From assembly GCA_947034885.2 (NCBI GenBank), contig OX344754.2, positions 10,857,001-10,921,000 on the forward strand: DNA of 64,000 bases, written 5' to 3'. Source of the DNA: Thuidium tamariscinum. Taxonomy: Eukaryota > Streptophyta > Bryopsida > Hypnales > Thuidiaceae. Position numbers and translations under genes: made by a program. Shown here piece by piece: positions 23,058 to 35,400 of the stretch. Position 1 is the stretch's first letter. Each line of letters starts with the position of its first letter. The notes under the pieces were generated by a model. That model was given only the letters and a program-made list of their open reading frames with translations, was not told the DNA's origin and did not search any database.

Positions 23058-23860
23058 TAATACTAACCCTCAAGGTAGCCAAAATTGATCCATGTTTATC
23101 TTCAAGGTAAAATATTGCACTAAAATCCATATACTCATTCTAGGATCATTGGTCGAGTTCACTCTAACCAAACCCTAATTGTACTGTACAATGTAAATGT
23201 TGTTGTAGATAGGATTGAGAAACTTACTAAAGAGGTGATGCTATAGCCTATATAAGGTAAAAACACCTAATCCTGACTGGAGACCCATATCCAACTTGTA
23301 GGATGTGGCTATTTCCAACCAAGGCTAAGAGGCAAGTTTGAAATGTATTTTTTTCCCATTTTCAAGGATGGGGCTCATAAGATCTTGACTCATGTCCCAA
23401 AGTGTCATAAAGTGTATGGAAAGTACCAAGTAGGAAAGTAGTCTTGGCTATGAGCTCAACTAGAAGACTCTAGACATTGGATGTAGTTTCAAAGAACTTT
23501 TTGGCTTCCAAAAATCATAAAACGATTGGGTATAAGTGGTTCTACCTTAATTAATCTTGATCATATTGGTCTTACTCTTCCATATTATTTGAAATTGGAT
23601 TATCAAAGAGAGAGTAGGGAAGAGTTGATCAGTTTGAAAAGTTTATACTAATTAAACTCCGGGCTTAAAAATAAAAACACATTTAAACTCCAAAATAAAA
23701 AGTTTCTAATAAGCTTAAGCTTTCAATCCGTTAGTTGAATTATTCTATCATGATCAAACTTCAACTCCATTTTGTCTATTTTTTTAATTTTTTTTGGGGG
23801 GGGGGGGAGAAACAGTGACCATTAAAAAAATACCCGGGGAAGAAAAAGAAATCCATTTGT
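23058..23860. other. Intergenic, no gene seen
   Basis: AT-rich single-copy-looking DNA with a 13-bp G run near 23800. I see no coding segment. Confidence 0.45.
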
Positions 23861-23879
23861 TCAATTTTGCATGGGAGTT

Positions 23880-24180
23880 CGGTGACAAATCAAAAGGGAA
23901 CACGTCAGAAGGCGCCAACCAGTGAATTTCGGGTCTGGACTTCCCAAGTCACGCATGATTCAAATTTCAAAAAGGCTGTTGAACTTGGAAAAACAGCCGG
24001 CCAGACGAAGAACCGACATCAAGTGCCCCCAGGGCGGGTCTTGCCACGTGTCACGTTCAAATTTGAATTACATATCACGGGCAAGGTAATGATTATAAAG
24101 GCTAGAACTCCACTCACTCATTCCCGCCCGGGAAAAGGAGCTCTAGTAGATTTGTGTAGAAGTGAAAAATTAATTGATTT
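23880..24180 (+). promoter_or_regulatory. Promoter-like segment with G-box and TATA box, no gene attached
   Basis: This 300-bp stretch is much GC-richer than its surroundings. It carries the G-box/ABRE core GCCACGTGTC (CACGTG at 24045-24050) and, 44 bp further, a plant TATA box TATAAAG at 24094-24100. ACTCCACTCACTCATT, a plausible start region, follows. No coding exon follows within several hundred bases. It could be an orphan promoter left when a gene was lost, or part of a mobile element. Confidence 0.4.
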
Positions 24181-24501
24181 CTAAATGATTGTGAAGAGGA
24201 GCTCGCGTTCTTGGGTTCATCTTATGTCCTTCACATGAGTACAAACAGCACTCCCGTTGCATGCAATTTTTGAACATTGAAGATGGTTTTTAGATTATTC
24301 TTTTAGTGATTGATTCGAATACAAAGAAGACTATTTAGTTGAAAAAAGTATAATAAAAATATTTGTGACTTGAGAGAATACGTGACAAACATAATGTTCC
24401 ATAAGACATATGCATATTTGTATATGGCTTTTATGGATAAATCTACAAAACAAAAACCTCACGATAAGAGCATATTTAGAAGGCCCCTATCTAAAGGCCT
24501 A

Positions 24502-24638
24502 TTTACATCCAAAAAAATTTGGGTTGGAGTCCAAAGAAATGGAGTGTTTTGATTCGAAAGTAGTTGTGGCACCAACCCTAGGTTCCAATCAAAATATTGT
24601 ATTTATTTGGACTCCAACCTAAATTAATTTGATGTAAA
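24502..24638. mobile_element. 137-bp hairpin MITE
   Basis: Left TTTACATCCAAAAAAATTTG and right reversed TTTACATCAAATTAATTTAG both continue into GGTTGGAGTCCAAA, giving an almost complete fold-back. There is no ORF, and the target-site duplication is not obvious. Confidence 0.75.
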
Positions 24639-25019
24639 CATGTCTAAATTTTGTGAGACAATGTCCCCATTCAAGGTTTAGATGGAAGCACTTAAAAATA
24701 CCATTTTTAAAAATCCTACTATCCCATATGGTCAAATTTTATTTTTTAGCTTTAAAAAAGGTTATGTATTAATCATATTAATTAAATAGTGATGTCAAGA
24801 GAAAAGTCCAACTCAAGTCACTTTGTAAATTTTGTGAATTTTCAAAGTTGAAACCTCGAATAAACTATACGTGCAACCAAACTTTCCCTAAAATGTGAAC
24901 CTTGAAGCTTGAAAAAGCTTCAACTTCCATTTGTTGTGTCAAATAACTCTATAGCTTCTATTGCTTGCTCCAAACTTGAAAATTTGAGGTGGAATTTATA
25001 TATAGAGTAACTTTTTTTG

Positions 25020-25690
25020 AGCCCTTTTCTCTATTCTTTGCAAGGCTTGTTCTTTTACTATTGAAAGTTTTTCACTATGTTTTCACCAAAATAAACGGTC
25101 CAAAATTGTTGTTTCTAATATAACATCTAACTTTTATGGGAACAAACATTTTAGGACACATATAATTGTAGGCCCTTGTAGTAAATTGATTTGAGAAGAT
25201 GTAGAAAAAAATTCAAATATTTTTATTGTATAGATTGCAAGCTATGAATGCTTGAATTGGCAAATATTATTTTTCTGACCTTGCAAAAAATATGACAATT
25301 GCACTTGAGATGGTCACATTTGTATCAAAAAATGTTCAAAATGGTGACTATTCTTTGGATTTGTTCTTCAAAGTAAGTTGGCTATATGCTTGAAATTTTT
25401 TAGATCATTTGGAATTGTATTACATTGATATTGGAAAAAAGTAAGTAGGAAGAAGTAGAATATGATTCAAAATACTAAATTACGTACTAAAAATATATTT
25501 ATAAAATTGGAAAATGTCAATCCAATGGTTGTAATTTTGTAATAACAACCTACAATTTATTTTTTATTTATTTTTTAAATATTAAAAATTGAATTAAATA
25601 GAAGATTTCAAATTTTTTAGTGTAGTAGAGACTATGTAACTTTACCCTATAACTATCCACAAACTACCCCAAATTGTACGAACGTCAGCA
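25020..25690. repeat. Partial copy of the TTAA-element interior
   Basis: It shares stretches such as AATTGTATTACATTGATAT... and ATTAAAAATTGAATTAAATAGAAG with 51780-52350 and 58380-58900, in the same order. The ends are lost. It is a decayed fragment. Confidence 0.55.
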
Positions 25691-25928
25691 AGCATTATCA
25701 TGAATGGTAAGGAGTCAAGACAACACTAATAACTACAAATGAATCATATATAGTATATGCCATAATGTATTTAGTCAGTAACTCAATCCTGAAAATATAT
25801 TTTGTATATCAAAAATTGAAGCTAAACTAGTTCCATCCATACCGCAATTTGATCTGGACTTTTCTTGTGCTGCCATATCCAACCATCCGCCAAGCATGCC
25901 AATGTTGGCGTTTAATATTGTCGCCTAG

Positions 25929-27900
25929 ATGGCGATATCTCGCGCGCTCAGTTGCGCCACACTGTGGTGGCCCCCGGTAGGGCCGCCAAATGATGCAAAT
26001 CTGCGCGCTCTGCTCAAGCTTTGGCTGATTTTACTCCCTCCGTCGTCTGGAAGCGGCGCGCGTGAGTACTTTTTTGTTGCAAGGCGAGCGGTTTTCCGGC
26101 GCTGGATTGCTAGATACTCCCTGCTTGTGCCGCAAAAACCACAGCAAAACCCTTGACAACATCCAAACAGCTGCTGTGTGGCCGGGGGGTAGGTTCGAAG
26201 GCTGGCCGTTCTGGCTATGGCGGGCAGCGCTTCAAAGTCTCTTCAAAGTATTTGTATCACAATGGCAATTGAAGGTAATGCATGTTAAATGGAGCCATGA
26301 GTGTACCATATGGCAAAGTTGATAAGATGTCTAGACGTCCCGCAACAGCGTCTGGGGCCATATCTTCTTCATTCAAAAGGCTTGATGAAACTGACACATG
26401 ACGTGTTTGTACATGACTTTCTGAACGATGACGCCTTTGAGGAGGAGGGAGCTCACTCTATAATCTAACTAGGGTTTTGGGGATGATCTCATCGACCACC
26501 TCCACATCGATCTCTACGGGATCGAAAGCCTCTTAAGCCTCCTTTAGCCCTAAGGGGGGATCAGGATCTAATGCCTTAGGCTCCTCGGATGTCATTTGAC
26601 GTTTGCAATATCACTATAAGAATCCCGTATTTTTACTAATAGATTTTAGATAACATCCAAAGTAACAACTTCTATTTTGATGTCAATGAAAATGTCCGCT
26701 GTAATATCTTCATGTTATCATAGACATTATTATTGATATAAAAATCCAAGTTGTTAAATTGGATATTACTTAAGATTTCTCATTTAATGTCTACTATAAT
26801 ATCTTGATGTTATGGCGGACATTAATGTAGACATAGAATTATGGTTTGTTTCATTAGATGTCACCTAAAATTTGTCACCTAAAACACGGGGTTCTTATAG
26901 TATATTGTACATTCAATGGTTGTGGAGACGCGCAGTTGGGCAGACGCACATTCGGGCAAATGGGCGGATGATGTGGTGTCCGAGTGTCTGTCAGATCTCA
27001 GGATTATATTGCAAGTCCCTTTTATTTGGTCGGGGTCAACTAATCCCTCTCCATCTACCTGAAGATCTCATGAAGTTCATCACTCAGCACCAAAACCAAT
27101 TGGCGGCGCTCACAATGCACCCTACGAACTACAAGCAGTACATCGAGATTCAAGATAATTACCACAATTTAGCAATTACCTATAATGAATTTCGGCGTTG
27201 AATGGAAGTGTTGCTAGACCCACGCATGGCTAAACATTACCAACATTTGCACATCTTTTTGGATGTTTACCATTGTGTGATTCTCGAAGAGGAGCTCTGG
27301 CAAGACAACGTTCTGTGTCTCTTCCTAGTCGTGCTCTCCTACATAATGGAATTATTCATTTACTTTGTCCGGACCGAAGGCACGCTCAGGAATTTGGGTC
27401 AAAATCATGACCCAGGGCGGGAACGCAGGGTTGCAGCCCAACTAGTACGCGAAGTAAGCCTTAGATGAACCCAATGGTTCAATATGGCAATTAGAGACTC
27501 AATCAGGGATCTAGGTCCAGACTTGAATCCGGATGTGATTCTCCTTTGCTTCCTCAATTGGTGTCAGTAGCAGGCCGCTAAGGTCATCATGCACCCATGA
27601 GATTTCGAAAAGTACTGGAGTCTTACAGTGAAACTCCGAGATGGGATGATCTCCCAGCACACATTTTGCACTCAAATGGAAGAGGTGCTATGGAATGCGA
27701 GGTACATAGCTCTACGCACGTGGTGAAACGTTTACCAAAAGGAGGTCTTTGGAGGGATGCGGATGCTGGACCACCCGATATGTGGCCATCCCCTCGCCCT
27801 CTTCATCAAGATAAATTTGGTCAAGTATTCCACAAAGTTTGGGTTTTCGCTCTGGGACTCTTATCCTAAAAATGTGCCGAAGATACAATGGTGACGATGT
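25929..27900 (+). pseudogene. Decayed coding sequence of unknown origin
   Basis: This GC-richer island has protein-like frames broken by stops. From 26910 one plus-strand frame reads on through TGA at 27199-27201 and TGA at 27466-27468, with TAG and TGA further on. Protein-like segments include HLPEDLMKFITQHQNQLAAL, LDPRMAKHYQHLHIFLDVYH and FNMAIRDSIRDLGPDLNPDV. Before the CACTA insertion, another open piece reads LMKLTHDVFVHDFLNDDAF. I do not recognise the family. It may be a lost gene or an old retroelement. Several stops could come from C-to-T change (CGA to TGA, CAG to TAG). Confidence 0.5.
26612..26902. mobile_element. CACTA (En/Spm)-type MITE with TAT target duplication
   Basis: It begins CACTATAAGAATCCCGTATT and the reversed end is TACTATAAGAACCCCGTGTT. 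The 3-bp direct repeat TAT flanks it (26609-26611 and 26903-26905), as expected for CACTA elements. The 291-bp interior has subterminal GTCCGC / GCGGAC-type inverted motifs and no ORF. Confidence 0.85.
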
Positions 27901-28358
27901 GTAGAACAAAATTCTATTCGATCATCTGGATGGAGAGAGCTAGAGAGGGAGAGTGGGAGCGAGAGGAAGAGGGCAGGCAATTGAAGAGATTATGTGAAGA
28001 ACTCATTGTAAATTTAGATCTACTAGCGCCGTTGAAGAGCTAAGAATCATTAGACAGTGATTGATCTATCTTTAGTCATACATTTTGTAATTGAATCATG
28101 AAATATCAACCGTAACGGTTGCTTCTCAAAACATGATCGCTTTCAAAACTGGGTTACTTTGTGGTTAATTTTGCAAATGGAATGAAGAGATGGAACCAGC
28201 CAGAGGAGCCACAACGTCATTGTTTTGATTGATTTCAGATAATTATGCAAAATATAATAGTTGTTTGGAATCAGTTGAATGATGTTCTAATTCTTTGGTG
28301 TACATGCTTCGTCTGTTCAAAACCTTTAGGAGACCATAGGTGAACTCCGGAAAGAACA

Positions 28359-28588
28359 TTAACCCTTGAAGGATGAACCGGTGGCCGCAGAAACCATGCA
28401 TTTTGATACCATGTACCATCACCTACTTTGAAAAAGCCAAATATATACATTGGAAGTCAAAGTACTGTTCAAGATCTTCCCTTTCCACCCCCAATACCGA
28501 GGATGAAAAGTTGCATTTCTGTTTTGGAACGAAAGATTCTTTGTCATTCAGCGGACGCCAAACGTCCGCGGCGTCGTTCAAGGGTTAA
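28359..28588. mobile_element. TTAA-flanked short element (230 bp)
   Basis: It starts TTAACCCTTGAAGGATGAAC and the reversed end is TTAACCCTTGAACGACGCCG, with TTAA at both ends. TIR identity is clear for 12 bp and weaker after that. It lies 300 bp upstream of the lumen-protein gene. Confidence 0.7.
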
Positions 28589-28887
28589 GATTTTGATTGC
28601 CATGTATGTTCGGAGATGATCAAGTGCGATCTTGTTTGAACTTTTGATAGAATTTGAATGAGACCGAGCCTCAAAATAAATCTACTTCTACCTTCTGTCT
28701 CAAAATAAATCCAGAAATCAATCCAGAAATGCATAAAATCCAGAATGGAGAAATGCAACTGAATGAACCAGCTGGATTGGTCATAGGGTCGCCCCACGGG
28801 CACCGGTGTAGAACCCCGAACACCGTGGGACGTGACCTCCCTTATCCGCCATATCCAGTTTTCCTGACACATTATTATTTTCCAGCC

Positions 28888-31293
28888 ATGGCGACGGCAA
28901 TGGCGACTGCGATGGCGAGCCTTCCGTGTATCACAAACCGCGTGGGACTAATTTCGCATCGCAATTCGGTTCCAGTTCGTGCAGCCGAACAAGCGCCAAT
29001 CGGTTCACCACAACAAGCACTGACAATTCGCACAGGTCTTCATTCGTTCCTCTCGTTTCTTCTGTCAATTTTTACTTTGATCAGTTTTGCAAAATCGCAT
29101 TGATCTGAAATGCTGAGTGTGTTTGTGTTTTTAAAATGATATAGAGAAATTTTGTTTTTCCGAGTGAATTTCGATGAACCTTGGAATGCTGGATGCTTGG
29201 ATGCGGTTTTGTAAGGGGCTGAACCTCATGGTGAGCAGGTGAGCAGATGAGGGCAAGAATCATCAGTCTCGTCGAACGTTTCTTTGGAGCGGAAGTGGAG
29301 CTGCCGCAGCTGCTTTGCTACTTGGAAGTAATGATGTCGCGTTGGCCGAGGTGAAATTGGTCCTTTCCAATGTCGAGGCAACTCCTGTTCCATGCCCGGG
29401 TGAGTTTGCTCAGTTCGAAAGGAAAAGAAATGATGACCACCAGTGAGTGCGCATCCAAATGCGCATCTTTAGCCCTAATGGCTTCCGCTTTTGAAGATTT
29501 GCAACAATTTTTCATGAAATGTAACTTGAAACAGTATTTTGGATTTGATGTACAATTAAGAGTTGTAGGTTTTGAGTTGAAAGTGTTAAAGCTACCATTG
29601 CTGTTACCACTATTTTATTATGTAATAATAAACTTAAGGTTCAAAATTTATTTAAATTGATTACAAACAAGCTGTTGACAGTTAGTGAGTGAAATTTGTA
29701 GGAATTTGTTTGAAATGTGACACTCTTAATTTGATGATTTTTTATTATCTTTGTTGCTTAGACCTATGAATTCATTGCAAAAGCAGCTGAATCAAATTTT
29801 CTCGTGCTTCCATGCTCATAATTCAAATGAAGTCAGATGTAACTGGAATGTAGCATGGTAACCTAGCCAACCTCCCCAATATTTTATCTGCATTGCACAA
29901 AGCTTAGGTGCGACTAATAAATGTTTAAAGATATCTATCTACTAAGATCTGATTGATTGAATCTCTAGGGTAAACGATGTACAGTACAAAGGAGTGAAAC
30001 GTCGCTTACAATTCACTTACCCGGCTCTTGATCTCCACTGACCTGGATCTCTAGCAAGTTTCATTAGCATCTTGAAGCACCCTTCCTGCCAACTTTCTCT
30101 GATATTTAGGGTTCACGCTTGAATGATTCTCAGACGGTCAGACAACGGTGACGGGAGGCACCTCCTTCGGGGTTCGATGTTTCAGAGTTACTGGTGACGT
30201 GAACAACCCTGTCAAGCAGGCAGTATATAATGCCGTAAGCAACTCATTCACCGGCTTCTGCTGAATTTTGAGCTAAGAAACTTTAAAATGTAGAATGTCT
30301 TTGATTGTTCAGTACTTTCAAGCAAATACTCTTAAACTGCTACTGAGCACTCAGAAAAGTTGCATTCCGCTGTTGTATCAGATTTGCTGATGGTAAAGTG
30401 ATCTCATGTAGTGCTGTGAGAGGTCTTGAAGGTAATGCTTATCACGCCTACAGGAGCATTAGGTTCACATTTTTTTGTAGCATTTTCGGATTATTATCTG
30501 AGTTAGGGTTTTACTATGAGGGTTTGCAACAATGATAAGCAGAATTTCTTCTTGTGCAGGACATATTTGGCAGAGTTTATGACGCCCAAGGTGAACCTGC
30601 ATTGGATGCCGTGAGTCTCCCTGCTTGTCAACTTAGTATTGATCGAACTTGTTTCGAGGTAGCTTTGTCTAAATGCAATGCTATATGCAATGCTCTTTCA
30701 TATGTAAGTACCTCAATGCTCATTAACAATTTGTGGTGACAGGCAGAGAACTTGCGAATAGATACTCTGGCCGAAGTTCCACCAGGGAAATCGAAGGTTA
30801 GCATATTGTACCCTGGCCTATTTGCATACACATGTTTGTCGTTCTTTGTAGTTACTGGTCTGTGTCCATGTATCGTCATGTTCATCGATCCACTTCCACT
30901 GTGGCTTGGTCTAATACAGGTGAGCTTCCAAATTTCGGTGGACGAAAATCAAGCAAAGCTAGGTCCACTGCAGCTGAAAAACTTCAAGGCTACCGGTTAC
31001 CTGGGCAAGGTTAACAATAGACAGGTAACATTTCCATTCCGTGAGGCCTACTCAAAATCCAGACATTTCTGCTGGATTGTTCGTTTGCTGATATTTTCCA
31101 GAAGGGCTGAACTTCAATCCCATCTCCCAGGAGAAGCTCTGAGATTCATTATAATCTATAGAAGCTATTTGGCAATCGATTCTTTCACAATAAGCCAATT
31201 GAGATTTTTAGTTTTTTTCTGCTGTTATTGCAGGGGTCTGGACGGGTAAACGACATGGATTTTAGTGAACTCGATGAAGACTATGTTCCTTAG
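28888..31293 (+). CDS. Predicted Tat-targeted thylakoid lumen protein (204 aa, 7 exons)
   Basis: Exons are 28888-29035, 29247-29350, 30142-30234, 30560-30610, 30743-30796, 30920-31024 and 31234-31293. All are GT-AG with consistent phases, ending TAG. Residues 1-50 are a Ser/Ala/Arg-rich, acid-poor transit peptide (MATAMATAMASLPC). A twin-arginine signal follows: SRRTFLW at 57-63, a hydrophobic core AAAAALLLG, and the processing site ALA at 81-83. This is the bipartite pattern of lumen proteins imported by the thylakoid Tat route. The mature part (about 120 aa) holds GTSFGVRCFRVTGDV, DIFGRVYDAQGEP and GPLQLKNFKATGYLG and ends in an acidic tail DFSELDEDYVP. I do not recognise the family, so its role in photosynthesis is inferred from targeting alone. 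The weakest junction is the acceptor at 30141. Confidence 0.75.
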
Positions 31294-31582
31294 GCTTAAG
31301 TCCGCTAGAAGAAAATTTTGAGCGAGTTACTTTACGACTTAAACTTGCACTCGGCCTCACTTTCTGTGTGGCCTTTGCACCATTAGTCGAGTCTTTTGGA
31401 GTATGTCCAAGGATCACATCAAGTTTGGGGTATGATTGAAGAGCACTATTTCAGGACTTAATGTGTTTACAAAGACTTGAAGTTCGGAAACAAAATTCTC
31501 TGGATATATTGTGCGCTCAACCCTCTCTTCAATGACATTCTGGAATAATATGATTAACAAAGTACAGTGTAGTTTGTAAACT

Positions 31583-32270
31583 CAACCCTGTGGACAGGCC
31601 CATTACCACTGATATCAAGCCTCAACTGTCATCACTCTACTTGCTGACATTTTGTAATTGGATATGAATGAAGAAAAATTTAATTTATTTTTCAAAGATG
31701 AAATCATATGTCTACTTTAAGACATAAAATTTTCAAATTTTTTGGGAAAAACTTGGAATTACCATAAATTTTTAAGGAAGAAATGAAGAAAATACATAAC
31801 AAATACAAATTATATTAAAAAAGTATGAGGTTTTTACCATAAATGTATATTATAGTGTATGACACCATGTATAAACCAAAGTTACCTTGTCACTCTAAAA
31901 TTAGAAAATCAATGAACTATGTTTATAGGCCCAAATTTCATATTACTAAAAGAATGTTGAATTTTATGAATTTTTCCAAATTTCCAATTGGAGTAAAAAC
32001 AAAATTTGATAAACTTTATTTCGATAGCTGGATTCAAATTCATAAAGCACTTTTTTTATAGTTGAAATTCACTTCAAGTAAAAATAGCAAGAAATGGACT
32101 AAATACACTACAAAAGTGATCAATGGATTGAGTATCTTCTTCTTTAGGAAAGTCAATAAGACCATAATGAAGAATCTTGCAATAATATTCATTGAAAATG
32201 TAATCAAGTACCCTCCAAATAAAAAATTGGATGGAAAAACTTTTTTTTCATCTTACATTGCAAAGTGAAA
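31583..32270. repeat. Diverged copy of the foldback-element arm
   Basis: The order of shared segments matches 5040-5640 and 47619-48341 (AAGATGAAATCATATG, GTTACCTTGTCACTC, AGCTGGATTCAAATTCA), but identity is low. It begins near CAACCCTGTGGACAGGCCC, which resembles the decayed CCC terminus of the family. Confidence 0.5.
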
Positions 32271-34270
32271 TCAACCACTAGATGACTTTGGTCCAAAACG
32301 TCCTTACAAGATTAGGCCCATTTCAAGAAATTCAAGAGACAATTCATATGCAACCTATACCAAGATTTCAATGGACATAAAACATAGTTTTTGAAGGACC
32401 AAAAAATTTGCAATAATTTTAACATTTCTTGAAGAAATGAAAATGGAAGAGAAAGTTAGTTGTTGAAGATACATATTCTTCATTGAAGATATTTGCATTC
32501 AAAATGAAGAGCTTAGTGAAATTCAAGGTTTGACTTTGAAAATGCCTTATGGGTTACCAATCTCATTTAACTCTTAAGATGATACAACCCCCATGAGTAA
32601 AATAGTCTCTCAAACTACTTCAAATATTGGTCTAACAAGCACATTTTTCCTTTCAATAATGAACAATAATATCATCTATTAGTCTCTTTTTGGCCTCAAC
32701 ACCCTAGTGAGGTTAAGGATTAATCCTAGGCATTCAAATTTCAATGAATCTTAGAATGCAATCATATCTTAAATACATAAAAATGCATGTTTTTATCCAT
32801 TGATTTTTCTTAAGACTCTTGTGTTCGTTCTTTAACATTTAAATTGTATAGATCTTGAAGAATTTGATTTGTAAATATTCTACAACTCAAAGGATATTCC
32901 TAAGTCTAACTTTAAAAAGTAATTTAATTATAGTTCAAAAAATAACCTTTTATAAAGGACTTGAATAAAAAAAATTAAAATTAAAATCCTAAAAAACCAC
33001 TAGAACTGAATATTTTGAATTTAAGGGAATAAAATTCTTGTGAAATCACAAATATTTAATCTACAATCAAGTTGAATTTGAATTTTCAATTTTTAACTTT
33101 ATATTTTATTGAAAAATATTGATTTGTGTACATGTTGGTCTATCCATATGGATATGATCTATAGGTCATTCTATATGACTTTACAATTATTACTTGAGAA
33201 TCATCATTTATTTATTATGCTAATAAATTTGCAATTTATAATACATCTTCATAATTTTAGAAATCTAGACTACCCACCAATCTATAAGGGGTAAATAACC
33301 TCAACATTGCAATTTTTTAATATATTTCAAATAAATTAAAAAAAAATCTTTCCAAATTTATAAATTTAAGAAAAAATAGTAGACTATTGTGACCTTGAAT
33401 CATTAGGCCAACTTTTAATGGCACAAGAATAATGTCACATATTCTAATGGAATGAAAGATATTGTATTAAAAGAGGGTAATGATCAATTTGAAAATTATC
33501 CATTTAATATAATAAGCTTGTTTTAAGGGAGATGGCTAAGTAGGATATTTCTATGCCAATAGGTTCAATCTCTTAACTAGGCAACACAATTCCAAAATAC
33601 ACAATAACACATACATAAATTTCCAATTAGGTTGACAAATTATATTTTTACATTAACATTCTAATTTTATCTCATTCATTTCACTAGAGGTCATAATCCA
33701 CCATTTTGAAATCACAGACAATTAAACTTTAGTACATACATTCCAATCAAAATTCACAATTTCTCATTCCAAATTCACATGACTCAATTACATATCCACC
33801 AATTTGAATTCACATTTCAAACTATCCAACTTAAATCACAACCAATTAAACTTCCATTGACATCACACAACCTTCACTCCAACTAGCAATGATATATATC
33901 ATATTAACTTGAATTTATGAATATATCACTATTTTATTTTTTATTTTTTCAATAATTGTTTCATCACATTCTTACACTACTTCTAATCAATTGGTTAACA
34001 TTCACTCCATTATCACATCCAACAAATTTTCTCGTTTACTTCATAGTCATGAATTTGTAATTCAAACTCCTCATGACAACACTCACATCTCTAGAACTAT
34101 TGATCTCACTTCCCATCTGCGGGCGCTTTATTCCCACCCTTGGAATTAAGCGATTACAACCAGGTTCTTTTTGCGAACTAACTCCTATGGGTGTCTAAAC
34201 GTCAAATCCACTGTGCCTTTTAAGCAATGGATCTTTTGCTATCCTAACTATCCTAATGCATGGGTTGTTT
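32271..34270. other. AT-rich intergenic DNA, no gene seen
   Basis: Only short random frames occur. Near 34110-34250 the sequence becomes GC-richer (CCCATCTGCGGGCGCTTTATTCCC) and may belong to the repeat region that follows. Confidence 0.4.
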
Positions 34271-34279
34271 GTACTTAGC

Positions 34280-34700
34280 ACGTTCTTCCTACTTACTCTA
34301 GGTGTGTACCTGTTTCGTTTTCTTGTCCCACTTCTATGTTCTGTATTTGTTTAACCTACTCTACGTCTTTGTATTTGTTTTAACCTACTCTACGTATGGT
34401 ATTTTCTATTCTATTTCTACGTCTTCGTATCCTTTTATCCTACTCTACATATGATATTTTCTATCCTATCTCTACATCTTCGTATTCTTTTATCCTATTC
34501 TACGTATTTATATTTGTTTTAACCTACTCTACGTATTGTATTTGTTTAACCTACCTCTATGTATTGGATTTTCTTAGCCTACTTCTACGGGTATGTATTT
34601 GTTCCTTCTATTTTACTTCTCCGTATTTTATTCTATGTTTGCATATTCATTTTTCTATTTCTATTCTAGTTATAGTTGTCTTTCTATTTGTGTTTGCTAA
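34280..34700. repeat. Degenerate pyrimidine-rich tandem repeat
   Basis: Variants of CCTACTCTACGTATTTGTATTTT repeat with a period of roughly 25-55 bp. The long plus-strand frame here (34396-34746) is low-complexity Leu/Phe/Ser/Tyr and follows from the repeat. A second C/T-rich tract, ACTAATTCTATACTAATC and variants, lies at 34950-35110. Confidence 0.7.
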
Positions 34701-35149
34701 CTGCCGGCCCTTAATCTCACTGGGGATGCTAATCTTCCCCTACTAATTAATTCCTAGTTGCATAAACCAATTAATTCAAAGAGAGAGTTTTAGAGGCCCA
34801 CCTCCGTTCCGTGCGTGCCCCATGCCTGGTCTTCCTCATTCCATGCCGCCTCCATAGCTTCCGCCGTTCTGTGTGCGATAGTTAGCCCTTTATTCTCAAT
34901 TTGTTTCCCTTCAAGTCAATTCTCCATCCTTCCTTTTACAATTGTAGTTGACTTGGAGTTGACTCCCCTACTCTATTTTTAACCTAGCCTCTAACTACTT
35001 CCTATACTAACCCTCTACTTAATCCTCCTTACTAATTCTATACTAATCCTATACCAATCCCTTAACTAATTCTATACTAATCTTAGACTAATTTCTTACC
35101 TAATTCTATACTAATTAAAAAAAAAAGTGTTTTGTGTTCAAAGGCTAGA

Positions 35150-35400
35150 CCCCAGCCTGCAGACCCCAGACCCTAGTACTGCGGCTCCCGATACCCGGCG
35201 GACTCCAACCCCAGCAAACCCCAACCCTAGCGGACCCCCAACCCCGACAGACCCAAACTCCAACGGCCCCCGACCTTGGCAGACCCCAACCCGGCGGACC
35301 CCGACTGCAGCCCTCGATACCTCGGACCCCAATATCCGACAGACCCCGGCCTTCTGGGGGTTTCGGTCCTCTGGAGGGTGCAGCCCTTGCACTGGAGGCC
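35150..35400. repeat. C-rich repeat tract (G-rich on the minus strand)
   Basis: Repeated GGCGGACCCCAACCC-type units with many CCC/CCCC runs sit inside AT-rich DNA. The minus strand could form G-quadruplexes. Open frames on both strands here come from the repeat composition. Confidence 0.7.

Noticed and set aside
30380..30432. Possible extra exon FADGKVISCSAVRGLE in the lumen-protein gene
   Set aside because: It has borders of GT-AG type, but its phase fits neither the preceding nor the following exon.
34396..34746. 116-codon Leu/Phe/Ser-rich plus-strand ORF
   Set aside because: It runs through the pyrimidine-rich tandem repeat and is low complexity.
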